Shown here: in pieces, positions 1 to 13,000 of the stretch
How the letters are laid out: each line of letters opens with the position of its first letter
Position numbering within the stretch: the first letter of the stretch is position 1
Assembly (NCBI GenBank): GCA_013400155.1
Contig: VXBM01000273.1
Location: 1-64,000, forward strand
Length of the DNA stretch: 64,000 nt
Reading direction: 5' to 3'
From: Helopsaltes ochotensis
Taxonomy: Eukaryota > Chordata > Aves > Passeriformes > Locustellidae
Position numbers and translations under genes: made by a program
Notes under the pieces: model-generated
The model's input: only the letters and a program-made list of their open reading frames with translations
The model's database searches: none
Told to the model about the DNA's origin: nothing

Positions 1-1017
1 TTCATGGATGTTTCAGTGAGTGCTGATGAATTTGTCTAACAAATTAGTTTAGTTTTAAATTACATTATGAAAGGTCATTGAGCAATTTTATTTTTACATT
101 GGCCCACAGGCTCAAACAGTGAACTAGTTAAAAAAAAAAGTACTTCTGAAAGAAAGTATTCTTGTGAAACCCTGTAACTGAAATGGACAAGATTTGCACA
201 ACTCTAATTGCAATCATTGCACTGCAGGTTGCTGATTATTTTAGACTGATTTGTATGAAACGTAGAGAGATTCTGAATATATTGAGAGCCATGATTGATA
301 TAATAAATTGATTGATATAATAAAAGGCTGCATCTGCTTCCACAAAGGAAATAGTATCCAGTTAGCTTCCGAAGCAACTCAACGTATTGCAAAAATATGC
401 AAAATAAGATTAGGAAAGTTCTCGTAAACTAGCAAATAATTGTATCAACTTATTTGAAATATTAACATTGAAATGTACCTTTTATTTGCACGCCAGTCTT
501 CATAGACATCTGTGGATGAGAGCAAACAGCTTTGCAAATGTTTGACTCAGTGCTTGGAAAATACCTAAGAAAAAAGTGAGAGCTTAAGAGACTCAATTTT
601 TTCCTATGTTTTCCAAATACAGATTAATTTTTGATTATTTTTTCCTAATCCTTAAGCCCAATTATCTTTTCCTCAGTTTCAGAGCCCCCAAATATTGTCC
701 TCTCTTATGGGTTTTGAAGTTCCTCTTCTTTCATTCTTTCACTGCTGGGGTTGAGCTGAGTCTGACGGGGGGTCTGATGCTTCCCAAAGTAGATGTTACC
801 CTGTGTCCCAAGTGGATGGAAATGCATCAGCACAATCATCTCCCCAAGATAACCCAACATTTCTGCAGGATGTGATCGGACTATGAAGCTGCAATCTTCC
901 AGTTCATTGAAATTTACAAAAATCTGTAAAACCTTCCTTTTATTCAGATAAAGGCTTGGACTTATAAATCAATTAATTCTCTTACTCTATAGAAAATCAG
1001 GTAGGTTGAATTTAGAT
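1..1017. other. Unique AT-rich noncoding DNA
   Basis: No gene or known repeat is recognised. The only local structure is a short direct duplication of a 15-base AT-rich unit (beginning gattgatata) at 293-307 and 310-324. Open frames here are short and have the F/I/K/N-rich look of translated AT-rich noise. Confidence 0.6.
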
Positions 1018-1585
1018 CATACCTTGGAGTTGCTCCAGAGGGAGATTCCGGGCCTCCACTCCACCCTTGTGAGACTCTGCCTTGAGTCCTGCCTCCAGCT
1101 CTGGGCTCCCCAGCACAGGAAGAACAAGGACCTCTTAGGGCAAGTCCAGAGCAGGCCTCCAGGAACATGAGAGGGATAGAGCACTTCTCCTATGAGGAAA
1201 GGCTGAGGGAATGGGATTGTTCAGCCTGGAGAAGAGAAGGCTTTGGGATGACCCAATTGTGGTCTTCCAGTACCTGAAGGGAGCCTACAGGAGACATAGA
1301 AAGGGACTTTTTACAAGGGCCTGGAGTGACAGGCCAAGGGGGAATGGATACAAACTAGCAGAAGGTTTAGATTACATATTAGAAATTCTTTACTGTCAGG
1401 TTGGTGAGACACTGGAACAGGTTGCCCAGAGTACCTGTGGGTGCTCCATCCCTGGAAGTGTTCAAGGCCAGGTTGGATGAGACTCTAAGCAACCTGGTGT
1501 AGTGGTATGTGTCCCTGCCCAGGGTCAGGAGTTGGAACTAGATGATCTCCAGGGTCTTTTCCAACCCAAACCATTCTATAAGGTG
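1018..1585 (+). mobile_element. CR1 LINE, 5'-truncated 3' end
   Basis: This is the terminal part of ORF2 plus the 3' UTR of a chicken-repeat-1 (CR1) LINE in sense orientation. Hallmarks in the expected order are ccagctctggg at about 1095, ttcagcctggagaagagaa at 1220, cttccagtacctgaaggg at 1264, gggactttttacaaggg at 1304, acactggaacaggttgcc at 1410, ccctggaagtgttcaaggcc at 1450, and the terminal gttggaactagatgatctcc near 1530. It ends in ccattctata, the degenerate start of the family's 8-base 3' terminal repeat. CR1 lacks a poly-A tail and is usually 5'-truncated like this. Reading-frame remnants remain inside but are broken. The copy shows many substitutions, so it is old and certainly immobile. 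The family call is by recognition of these blocks, without alignment. Confidence 0.93.
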
Positions 1586-2363
1586 GCTAAAATCAAACAT
1601 AACCTTCTGGCCAGTTTTAATCATCACCGTCACATAATGTGGAGCTGTCTTTAAATTGCAAAGGGGACTAAAACTTCAGTTGTCTACAACCTGTCTCTGC
1701 TTTTTATGGTAAATGATGAAGGAAATATCTCAAAAGGTTTCAGATCCTGACCATTTGGGAACATTCATTTATGCTAGGTCAATAATTTTGTCCAGAACAT
1801 ATGCAAGATGAATTTGAACTTCACCGAATATCTGGGGTAAAAATGTTAATATTAAAATACCCACAGTCTTTTCATCAAAAGAATTCAGGGTAGCTGTGGC
1901 CTTACATCCTACCTAACTGGTCACAAAGATCAAGTGTTTTGTTTCTATAGAGATTCATCTTTCCTTATAAGGGACAAGAGAAGTCATGTATAGGTGGTTT
2001 TTCCCAAGTGAACAGAAAAGGTTTTCTTATCACAGCCCTTAAAGAGGCAACACCATATATTTTCCATTAGTCACTTAGTATTCCTTGTAAATACTCCGCC
2101 AACACTTAAATCTGCTAATCAAGTTTTCATCAAATGCCAAAACTCTCTATTCCAATACACATGACTAAGTCAGAAAGGTTTCTCCTGATAAAAGAGGAAA
2201 TCTTCAGAGAGCAACATACTTTCCAATACAGGAATGAGAATGTCAGGCTTTCATCCTAGTAGGGTTGATGTAATGACTTTTCTAACCTCTTTATAGAGTA
2301 CAGGTCCTTCAAACGTTATATTAGTCCTTGCATTTCCTAAAGCTGGCCATAAGCAGCACATTT
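1586..2363. other. Unique noncoding DNA
   Basis: AT-rich sequence with no recognised repeat, RNA gene or convincing coding frame. Confidence 0.55.
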
Positions 2364-2433
2364 AGAGACAGACTCTTACCAAGGTATGGGCTTTGTCCAG
2401 AGATAGATTCTTACCAATATATAGGCTTTGTCT
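2364..2433. repeat. Tandem duplication of a 35-bp unit
   Basis: Two adjacent imperfect 35-bp copies. The first starts agagacagactcttacc (2364-2398) and the second agagatagattcttacc (2399-2433). Both end in ggctttgtc. The substitutions between the copies indicate an old local duplication. Confidence 0.8.
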
Positions 2434-3963
2434 GAAACATCATTAGCAGATATCTGTGTTACCTTTTCCTGTGGTAGTGCTCCAGAATCATCTTATCTGT
2501 GTTTGCCATAGTGCAAACAACACACACAACTTTTCTTCTCATATGTGTGGAGAATTTTGGCCTCTGTGTTGAAGGAGCTTCCCTAAAGGAAGGTTAACCT
2601 GGTCTTGCCTCCATCCTTCACTGACTTGGAGACCTCATCCAAGGGAGCTGCACTGGTTCTCAGCAGAGCTGAGCAGACATGAGGAAATCCCAAATGCCCT
2701 TTTCTCTCAGCTGAGAGAGCCTTCCTGGCCCTGGCAGGGATCCTATGTCAGTATGACTACAGATGATTTCACTGCCTGCAAGACCCCCTGTCTCAAATAC
2801 AATTTCCCATTTTGGAGGGAACACGGAGCATGTTGTTTATTTCACTTGAGAAAACAACAAAAAAGAAAACTTTAAGAATAGCATGAATCTTTTGATAGCA
2901 TTGAAACTAGCAGTTATTTCCCCTGGATTGATTCAATTGGATCATTAAATTTCTTTTGTTGGGTTTAATAGAGAATGATTGAAAAATCAATATATACATG
3001 CTTGAGATCATGGAAATGATGATATGTCAAAATGTCAGAGGGGCTGAAGGGGTAATGATAGAGTGTGGAAGAAAAGTCTCCCTTTGACTGCTGCACTTGG
3101 AAACTAAAAGGATGAAAGTTTCTCTCTAAACACTGTCTTTTACTTTTTGAAGCATTTGACATTCATTGTGTCTCAATACACTACTTTTTGAAAAGAAACC
3201 ATTCCCCAAAGAAATCACAGAAATTATTCTTCCATACCCAAATGAAATTGACAATAAATTGGTAACTCTTTCAAGTATATTTCAGCTACATGTGAAGTCA
3301 CACATGATAGTCACATAATAAATTCAGTGATGAGAAAAAGAAGTAATTGTGGAGTTTACATAGTGGATGCTGTCAGAGGCAGGTAAGTCTAAAATTTTAA
3401 GATAAGTGAGTGTATTTTGTACTGTAGATTTATAAAAAGATATGCGAATGTCAAAGCTTTAACAAAGTTATCAGACTATGACTCCATTTTAACCCACAAA
3501 GTGAGTTGCAGATATGCTTGAAACCTGAAAAAATACCTAAAAAAATAAGTATCATGAACTAAATATGTTTCAGACATTTGCATAGTACTTCAGATCATTT
3601 GTCTTTAGCTTCGGGCTGATTGTTTTTCTTTCGTAGTGTATTTCAAAAAGATACTTAAAAATACTACCATAACATTTTCAGAAATTTTGTTTCTAATTTG
3701 CCTGTGCTTGGAGAAATATTTGATAAATTTTGAGACCCCTTTTATGACACCAGCATGGTTTTTACTTCAAGGTGTTTGTTCCAACCATTGCTGTCAGGGT
3801 TAACCCACGCTATGAGGGAGCTTCGGGTGTCGTGTTCAGGCAGTTTAGATTTCCTTTCCTATGTGCAAAGATGAGAACAGTGAGTGAAGATCTGCCCATT
3901 AAAAATCATTTCTCTGAGATCCATAAACTGAGAGTACACTGTTAATTCTAAAGATCATATTTA
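2434..3963. other. Unique noncoding DNA
   Basis: No repeat family recognised. A minus-strand frame at 2965-3162 (65 codons, H/F/S-rich) has no convincing splice acceptor and is treated as chance. Confidence 0.5.
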
Positions 3964-4018
3964 AACAAACCAAAAAACCCACAGAGACAAAAACCCCAAA
4001 AACCCCAAACCACGACCA
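3964..4018. repeat. A/C-rich low-complexity tract
   Basis: The stretch is almost entirely A and C, with short irregular units such as aaaaacccc and aaccaaaa. It is simple sequence with no coding content. Confidence 0.75.
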
Positions 4019-7000
4019 ACCCTCTGTAAATATAAATGTTCATTTATTAAATTATTCTTGAAGTGGTAAAATTTAGATACCCCACAACATTCTGTTGATT
4101 TATAGTTTGCTGTTTCCTACAGTCCATTGTCCAAATCATAATTTGGAGGATCATTTCAGTTATACTCCTATAGTAAAGCAGTACTGAGAGAAAGATTTTG
4201 GCCCTTTTGTATCGCTTTAGGCATAAGCCCTTATAAAAATTTGTAAAATGAGTGTTTAATAACTTCTCTCTTCATGACCATGCAACTCATATCTACCTTT
4301 ACAAAATACAATTTTTCCAACTTTAAAACATGAAAAAAATCATCTTGTGTTACTTCTTATGGTTTATATTACAATAGCATTTAGAATTCTTAGTACTGAC
4401 CTCAGACTCCACTATGATGTGAGGTAATGGAAAAATAAAAAAATAGATTTTACTTATAAGAGACAAGGGGTTGATAACAGACAGAAAGGGGAAAGGAAAT
4501 TTAATGTTCATCATAGTTATGAGCTGTGTTTCCTGCAAGACAGCAACTGAATTTTAGTCAAGCATTTTGTAACCAGGTGACTTTTTTCACAGAATATGAT
4601 GTTGACTAGAAAACAGAATTTCTGTGTTGAATTGAATAGTTTATTTCTGTCAAATAAAATATTCATGAGGGTAAGAAATAACAAAAGGGTTCAGTTTTCC
4701 ATTTATAAGGAGAGCTTTTCAGCCTTGCTTTGTACTGTAATTTCTTTGTTTAAAAGTAGATACCACTGAAAATACTTTGAAGAATTGAGAGAAAAGGTAA
4801 TAATTTTGTTTTGAGATTTATAGAATAATTTCAGATAACAAGTGTTCTTTCTTTTCCCCCTTTTTATAAACAACATTTTGACTCCCAAACCCCATCCTTT
4901 TTCTTCTGCATATGATCAGAGTTTTGAAAAAGCATTTGCTATCCTCATATAATATGGAAGTGGTACCTTTGTTTGTACAGATCCAACTTATCGAACCGTG
5001 AGCAGCAGCATGACAAAACTATGGTCTTTTTCCTTGTTTTGTTTTCTGAAATGTTTATGTTACTGGCCAACAGGAGAAAGAAGATTTCAGTCTAACAGCC
5101 AGTCATTTCATTAATGGTTTGTGCCTTAGGGATTAACGCAGTGGTAGGCCAGAGGGAAAGGACAATGCAGCTACATGCCTAGAACTGCATTTCCTAGTGA
5201 AAAGACCCTAAAACCCCACTGTTGGCATTGTAGGTATCTGCCCAAGGCCTGCCTGACATGGAGCTAAGGGTGAAACTGAAAATCAAAAAAGAACAGGTTT
5301 TGTCTGATAGAACAGAAACAGAACCACTGGAATCATTAAAAAAAAAAATATTAGCAAAGTAACAGGTGATCCATTCTAGTGGAATTACAAGCAGATGCAC
5401 AATTTTTGAAAACATGTATTTAATGATTCAGATGTAGGGTGACGAAAATGTAATCATTTACCTGTGACTGCAGAGACATGGTTTGAACTGAAGCTGTGCA
5501 AATCAGATTATTTTATTTTAGGAGGGAGTAGGTCAGTACCTATTGTGAGAACAACGGGTGCTAATAACATATTCCGTGGTTCATGATGGGTTTACAACAA
5601 GGTTTAACTTTCTCAACACTTTTGTTTGGTTTGGGGTTTTTTTCCTGCACCAGATCGAAACGTAAGAATAATTATTCCCAGATTTAGACTTGTAGACTGA
5701 TGGACTTCTACTAGAGTGATTTTATCAGGTATCTACCTGACATTAATTTCCAGTGATTTCTTGGTGCTGCTTTCCCCACGCCCCCAGACAAGAAATTACC
5801 CTGATCTGCTGCTTTGGTGGTTAAGGGTACCCATGCATCATTACTGTACCTTACAAAGATTTTCTGTAGCACCAAAGTCATATCAGTCTCTTGGATCAAC
5901 ATCTGATCTTCCTAAATAGCTCTGTAAGCTTCTCTTTTAAAGACAGAAAACTCACAAATTATTGATAGAGGATTCTGTTCTTTTTTATGTTCTTGGCAAT
6001 TTTATAATTGATTTCAATGAGAAAAAGATCAGAAGTTGAGGACTTGTTCCTGGTTATTTAAGTGTAAATTAAAATTTGATAATAATTTCAGTGAGATATC
6101 AATTGCTTTTTATAAAGCAGTTTAGACTGCTTGAAAAGTGAATATAATGTCATCAAAATAAAGAGAAATAATAATGAAACTTTTTGAAACTAGGCACGAT
6201 CAAAGAAAAAAACTGTATTTGGTCCCTCTTAACCTCAATGAATCTTTTTTATTTGGAGTAAAGGACTTTGTGGTACTCATGCTGCTGTCAGTTATGGTGG
6301 AGTTAAACTTTGCCATTTCAGTATAAATCATGAATAAGAAAAAACATGAAACATTAACTGGATTGTTTAAATAGACTTTTCCATCTCTGCATCACGTACT
6401 GAAAGAATATTGTTAATTTGGTGACTTCTTCACTAAGAAATGGCTCAAAACATTCTTAAAAAGTCCTTTGGGCTGCTGTCCAAAAAACCCCTTTAATAAC
6501 ACCTTCTATTTACTCTTTTTTAGTAATCAATCAGACCTCTGAGTTGTCATCATGTCTAAACATTTGCAACTTATCTCGCATTTTGCACTCAGCAGTAAGT
6601 CTTCACAAAAGACTCAAGAGCTCCAATCTTGGACAAGCATAATTGAAAGCTGCAGACCTGATTTGATTACAGTTGGGACAAAAAATGGAAAAAGAAAAAG
6701 GTTAGCTTTTAACATGCATGAAGTTAAGCAGGAGTTCTAATTCAGATAATTGAATGCTAGCATGGTTCATTTACCAGGGGTTGCAATTGCACCAGATTTC
6801 TTAAAAATATTTTAAAAAATATCTTTTACTGAGCTTAAAAGCAAGAATGTCTAATGTGAATTGTTTGACCATAAGCTTCCTTTTAGGCAACAAGCTATAC
6901 AAGCTGCAAGTTGCCCAAAAAACCAGAGTTCATAGCTACCCACGTATAATTCATCCTGCTGTATGCAGCCCTAAGGTGACAATTATTTTTGAATTCCATG

Positions 7001-7178
7001 AAAAATAGAGGCCTGATATTATGGCTGACACTGAATAGCTTTTTTTTCCCTTCTTACAGCCTGGAGAAGACCTCATGGCTGATAAAAATATGTCACCTCT
7101 AATCTTATTTCCTATTCCCAGACCATATTTTCAGCAAGATTTGCATTTCGCAATCTGATACAGCAGTAGATTTTCCCA
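4019..7178. other. Unique AT-rich noncoding DNA
   Basis: About 3 kb without recognisable repeats or genes. Open frames on both strands are short and rich in F, I, K and N. Confidence 0.55.
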
Positions 7179-7200
7179 CAATAATAATAATAATAATAAA
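7179..7200. repeat. (AAT)n microsatellite
   Basis: About seven trinucleotide units in a short perfect run. Confidence 0.85.
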
Positions 7201-7531
7201 AGGTTTTTTTTCAGGGCTAAAATGATTATATGGACTATACTTCCTTTCTTCCTTTTCCTTCTCTGACAAAGCTTATTTTTTTGCCACTATTACTGTGCCG
7301 GGCTGTGTGGACAGGGATACCAGTAATGGTTCTACCTACATGTCCGTATATTTTCTAGGAGGAAAATTAATACAGGGGTGACTTTGTAATACTTTTGAAA
7401 ATCCAGTAGGAAGACCTTACCAAATAAATTGAATGTACAGTTTAGTTTGAAAGATACAGCAATATACTGCGTTTTAGTAGCATGATTTTCAAATTTACAT
7501 GGGAAAATGCTCATTTTTAACGGCATCTTCT

Positions 7532-7574
7532 TGTTTCAGTGAAACGATGCTTATTGTCAGTGAAACGATTCTTA
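7532..7574. repeat. Two-copy tandem repeat, 21-22 bp
   Basis: The core cagtgaaacgat followed by (g/t)ctta occurs twice in direct succession. The flanks differ, consistent with a small local duplication. Confidence 0.7.
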
Positions 7575-9184
7575 ACTATAGGAGAAGTTTAAGGGCTGAT
7601 CTATATCAAAAAGGACAACTTCAGCACTCCATTTTAAAGATACTTATAAAATTTCAAGTGAACATTTTATTGTAATCAGATAGTCTCCTGCCTGAAATTT
7701 TCTCAGTTTTTCACACAGAAAGTCTGTCATATATGTGTTATTCACAAGCAAGTTTGGACTTTTAACAGTCTGAGTAGCAGTCTAAAACAGACACACGCCC
7801 TGTATCTTGTACCCTCCAGGTCAGTCCTGAATATCTGGCAGCTCTAAGCAAACACAGAGTGCTCCACTGTCCTTTTGAAATTCCATTATGGCAGTGCTGC
7901 ATACCTTGACATGACATGGCTCCTTAAAAAGGCACTAAAAGAGCATGAACTTTCTTGCACTCTCACAACTAGAAGCAAAGACAAAAGCAAAGCCCTTAAA
8001 CAGCTAGTTTCTCCTTGATAGTTTAATTTCTAACGTCAATAAAGTTTTCAGCTTTCTACAAGGTATAATATGAAGTTAATCAAGTCCTAATTTCCTTAAA
8101 AAGACAAAATAGAAAAGATAAGGAAGCTTAGACAGATAATTACTTCCTGAATTTTTGCATCAAGGTACTCAGAAACTTTACAGAAGAGTCTCATGATGAA
8201 AAAGCAGTTGCAGAAACCTTTAAATTCATTACTGCTAACACAAGCCATTTATTAATGGGTAAATATTATGGCTGTATAGATTTTTATAGAGCTTCTAAAC
8301 CTATAAGGAACCACATCCTCTCTTAGAATAAATTTTCACAGCACTGCAGGTTTGATGCCCACTCACCAGAAACAGCTTGAAAAATAAACAATTAAAAGAA
8401 AAAAAAGTGTCAGCGGTTTACAGTCACAGTTCAGAAAAATCTGAGCCAGCACTGTGACTTTAGAAAATTTTGCAGAGTCTAACTTATGACTTTCATAACT
8501 GAAGCTTTAAATTTCTGTTCTCTTAGGACTGACTAAAATTGAGTTGAATTTCTTGAATGCTCATGCAAGCTTATTTTTAATCCATGCATAGAAATAATCA
8601 TATCAAACTCCTTCTATAATCACACAAGGTCTATATTTGTGCCTGTTTGCATGCTTATGCACAGATAAATTGTGATGGGAACTTTACGTCTCCAAGAGCC
8701 ATAAGATATGAGTATGTAATACCTTAAGAGTACGAATGGAAATTTGAATCTTCCCCAGTGTATAATATGACTAGCTCAGGTCAACAATGAATGACTACTT
8801 CTTCCCTAGACCCAGATAATGCAAAACCAGAAGTCAATTGTGCCACAGAAAAATATGTCCCATGGGGAAAGCAAGTATTGCAACACTTGGCACTACTTTT
8901 TTTTTTTTTTAAATTTCTAATCCTATGGAGAAACATATATTTGAACACTTTAAAGACACTTGCCAATCCAGTCACCACTTACAAGGGATAAAAGGTAAAA
9001 AAATCAATCATTCATTAGCAGTTTCTATTAATCCAGAGAATGAAACAATTTATAAAAACCGTGTCAAGTCAACTGCAAGTAAAGAATTCCCTTTAGGAAG
9101 TTGCAATCTCTTCATGGATATGCTGTTTATACGGTTATGTGTGCTGGGTACCCAGAGCATTTTGTGTATCTGTGGGTATCCAGA
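7575..9184. other. Unique noncoding DNA with a poly-T run
   Basis: AT-rich DNA with no recognised gene or transposon. A run of about 13 T lies at 8897-8909. Confidence 0.5.
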
Positions 9185-9540
9185 GCATCAGCAGTTAGAA
9201 AAGCCTCACCCAGAACCGGCTGGCTGGGCTCAGCTGCCAGTGGAGTGTTTTGTCCAGATGCATTACAGGTGGAAACAGATGCAGGGATGCACAGGCTGTT
9301 CCCACACAGGCCTGGCTGGGTTTATGGAGTCACAACTGCCCTGACTTTTTTCCCCCCACGCCATCTCCCTGAGCCTATCAGTGCCCCAATTTAGCCACTG
9401 AAAAACTTCATGTTTCAGCTTTGGCTTGGCTGGTTCTTGGCTGGGGAGCTGTGTCCACATGAGATGAATGGAGCAGCACCCAGGGCTGTATATCCCAGCC
9501 AGCATGCCCTGTGTTTGAAGGCAGTTTGAGATCACCTGGT
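9185..9540. other. GC-richer unclassified block
   Basis: This stretch is clearly richer in G and C than its flanks, so overlapping frames stay open on both strands (for example 8925-9344 plus and 9263-9535 minus). No protein motif, CR1 block or LTR end is recognised. It could be a decayed retroelement, a regulatory element or a noncoding transcript exon. Confidence 0.35.
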
Positions 9541-9549
9541 GTAGTAAGT

Positions 9550-10015
9550 GGGCTTTATATACTGCTGGATTTCAGCTGACGTCCTGCGGTATCACATATT
9601 ATAGCCGCATTAAAACCAAATGAGCTCATCATGATTAATGTTACTACAATAGATACTGAAGGAATTAAAAACGATTACCCACTCGTTGTAAAGGGTTGCT
9701 GATAATTAGGGCTATTACACAAAAAGGTACATTTTAAGCAATCACCACAGTTAATTCATTCAGCATTATATTATGCAGTGCTGATAACAATGTGTTCTCG
9801 TGGCACTCCTGTGGTTCCCACGTGTGTCCATCAATAACCCATTGTACTGTGCCTTCACTGGTTGAGCATCAAGTCACAAACACTTCAATAATGTGCTACC
9901 TGTTGGGAGCATTTATTATGCTTTTTAAAAGTTATTTTCTAACCATTAGCAAAACATAGCTATAGAAACCATTTTCAGTGCTTGGATCACGATGCAAAGT
10001 TAACTTTATTAAACA
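9550..10015. promoter_or_regulatory. Candidate conserved noncoding element
   Basis: An AT-rich stretch that nevertheless keeps many CpG dinucleotides outside any island (gacgtcctgcgg, gccgcatta, aacgattaccc, actcgttg). It carries closely spaced homeodomain-like TAAT/ATTA cores, a palindromic E-box CACGTG at 9819-9824 and HOX/PBX-like catcaataaccc. It has no simple repeats and no coding frame. This texture is typical of vertebrate developmental enhancers. That is inference from composition; no cross-species comparison was possible. Confidence 0.35.
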
Positions 10016-13000
10016 AAAGGAAAATGTGTGCTTAATATGTATGGGTACTTCTGTGTATAAAACAGGCCTGTAAGCTTAAAAACCAGAAGTTCAACCAAAC
10101 AAACCACTTCTTGCGAGGCCTTTCATCTCATTTATGGATTACCTCTCACATTTTTTTCTCACCATTTGATGCTTTTTTCTCATTTTTTGACTGAAATCAA
10201 TGCAGGAGGTGCATTTTCTAGTGTCTGTGAACAGATAATTCAGAAATATCAGTACTGATATTGAGAGGTCCTATGGGAAAATGTTTAAATTTCACATAAT
10301 GTTTGACATGACAAAGAAGTTTGTTTAAGTTTCTTCTTCAGTTGTGCCTGATTGCCTGTGACAAGTTGAAGGTCTGAGGATAGCTGCTATATAAGCTACT
10401 GGCTTTAGGGTTCTCATGTTATTTTAATGAACAGAAAACCATAATTTTGGTAGATACCATCCCATAAAAACCTATGAATAGACTGGAGAAGACAGAGTTT
10501 TTAGTTGGTCCGACGCTGTGTTGCTATCAGCCTTCCATTGATCTGCTGCTATTTATTGTTGGTAACACTGATTTCATATTACGTACCTTTCCTAAAAATA
10601 AGCATCCAACAAAGACCCCACCAACAATGGAAAAAAAAATCTTTCTTTTTCTTTTTATATAGGATTTAATGACGTTTGCCACTTAATATTCTCCCAAGGA
10701 AGATTAAGACTATTATTTTGTTTAAATTTAAGCATATGCTTTATCAATTTCCTGAATCAGAGCTTTAGGAGTTAGACAAAATTTTTAATACATTTCTTTT
10801 CCTAAGGACTGCAGGATATGGCCTTTAGGTAAGACTTCTTTTTTTATTTAGTAGAAGTATAAATCACTTTTATAAATGTCCTTTCACTTGCATAACTGTC
10901 ATCTATTTCTCTCTTCTTTTGTATTTTTGACAGTTTTAACTTGCACAAAGCATCTAGAAATCATGTTTTCAACAAATGTATTCACCTGTGGATGATAAAA
11001 ATGAAAGAGGTGGAGGCTAATAGTACTGAATTATAGGGTGGCAATTCAAAGCTATGAAAAGAAAGTCTTGAGGTCTGCTGAGCGCCATAGCCATTAAAAT
11101 GTCGGTTTTCAAAACTTGATAAGAAGTAGAATGTCTGCACTCTGCTTGCTCTTGTCCTCAGTGATGCTGACAAACATACTCCAGTCTGGTATAAAGTGTA
11201 GAACACTGTTTTTGTGGGCTAGTTTATATACCCGGAATGGTGGCTCCGTGTGAAAGAACACAACATTATGGGTTTCAACATCACATTAACAAGTCCCCAT
11301 TTTTTTTAATCAATAAATGCTTTATTCCTGAAAATATTAATAATTTTAAATACTTTAGCTATTTTTTCTAAGTGAAAGAAAATATAGTTCGATTATAATT
11401 TTTAAAATATTTTTCTATTATTGTAAAATCAAATAGTAATAAATCCTGAATCAACGATGGGAGGTTGATTCTTTGGTGATGCAGTTTAATATTTCTCCCT
11501 TGGATACATTTATCTCTGAAGTCTAAATACTATTTAATCAGAGTCAAAATTTGAATCTTTTCATCAATGGACTTCAGATTTCAGCTAAATTCTCAGCTTG
11601 AAAAAACTGAAATAATTAGTATCTACTTTGTCTAATTTAGTCAAAGAATAAAACCAGGACCAAAATGTAACTTAGGATAAAAAGGACAGATTTTATGTTG
11701 CACTGTTTGTCAGAAAGAGCTGTCTGTTTTTCGGCCTTGTACATAGGAATGTTAAAACAACTGCAGAATCCTAAAGAACTCCAGCATTCCCACACTGCTC
11801 ACTCAGTAAGCTTTCTGAGGGCATCACAAGGGAGCAGGCTGTCTCGTTTTGTACTGTCAGTGCTACTATAGACATCACCTCAGTGTCTATTTGCATCTTT
11901 CTTCATTCTTAATGTCTTATCCAACATTTCCAGAAATCAATGGAGTCAATGGCTGAAAGGGGATGTCGTTTTTTGAGCCCCTGTTCTTGTCAAAATGCAG
12001 TGTGGAGGCTGGGAAAGAGTGAAAATTGTTTGTTTGACAGGATTTTGGTTTCAGTTTGTTAAAATAATCTGTGAGGAAGAAGAGAGATCAACCAGTGCTT
12101 TAGCTTGAGCTCTGGTATGCTACAGTCTGCTCAGGACTCCATGCCTTGCTTAAATCAGGGAAAGGTGCTTAACAGCTATTGCAGCTAGGTCAGAGTCAAG
12201 TAAAGGAATCTCCTCGGTGAAGATGTGTTGTGTAGTTTGCAGTAAATACATTTCTAGACTTAATTAAAAAGGAGCAACACTCTCATGTAGCAAAATTTAA
12301 AAGCAAGCTATTTATAAATATGTACTTACAGCAAACCTTATTTGAGGAAATACTACAATTTCCTCACTAATGATGCTTTGTCATTGTGTGCTTAAATGCT
12401 CAGACCTTTATTTTTCTTTTAGTACATTGTTTCCAAGCTGAATTCTTTCCAGCTTTGCAGATTTCAAGTGAAGACATTTTTGAGGCATTTGAGTGCAAAT
12501 TAAGTGTCTGCAGAATGACAGCAAATGAGAGCACTGCTTCATCCTGCTTCAATAAATTTATAAATGAGTGAAATACACATTTTGCCAACATTTACATATA
12601 CATACCCATGCAAGCACACACAATTGCCTTCAGTGTAAGAATATGTATGAGCAATTTCAACAGAAAGAATAGTTTATTCTGGAAAATAATAAATTGTTGA
12701 AATGAAAGGCTCTGAACAAAAACATTTCACAGCCAAATAGAGGGGCCCTCTGTGTTGACCACTTATTGGCACAAGTCAAATTTCTGACTGGACTATGGAT
12801 TTACAGCAACGGATATTGAAATAATGCCACCCACTACTACAGAGCTGTAATAGTTCAGCAGACTTTGTAAAGGAGTTCTTTCCTCACAGAAATCTTTGAA
12901 AAATAATCTCTTTAGAAACAAATCCATTTGCATCAGATGTTTTCTTCCTCATAAGTAAAGACATTTGCATGAAAAAAAGGTCTTTGATTTTGAAGAGTCC

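Noticed and set aside
1211..1480. Plus-strand 89-codon frame as a gene
   Set aside because: It lies entirely within the CR1 3' end and is a LINE relic, not a host gene.
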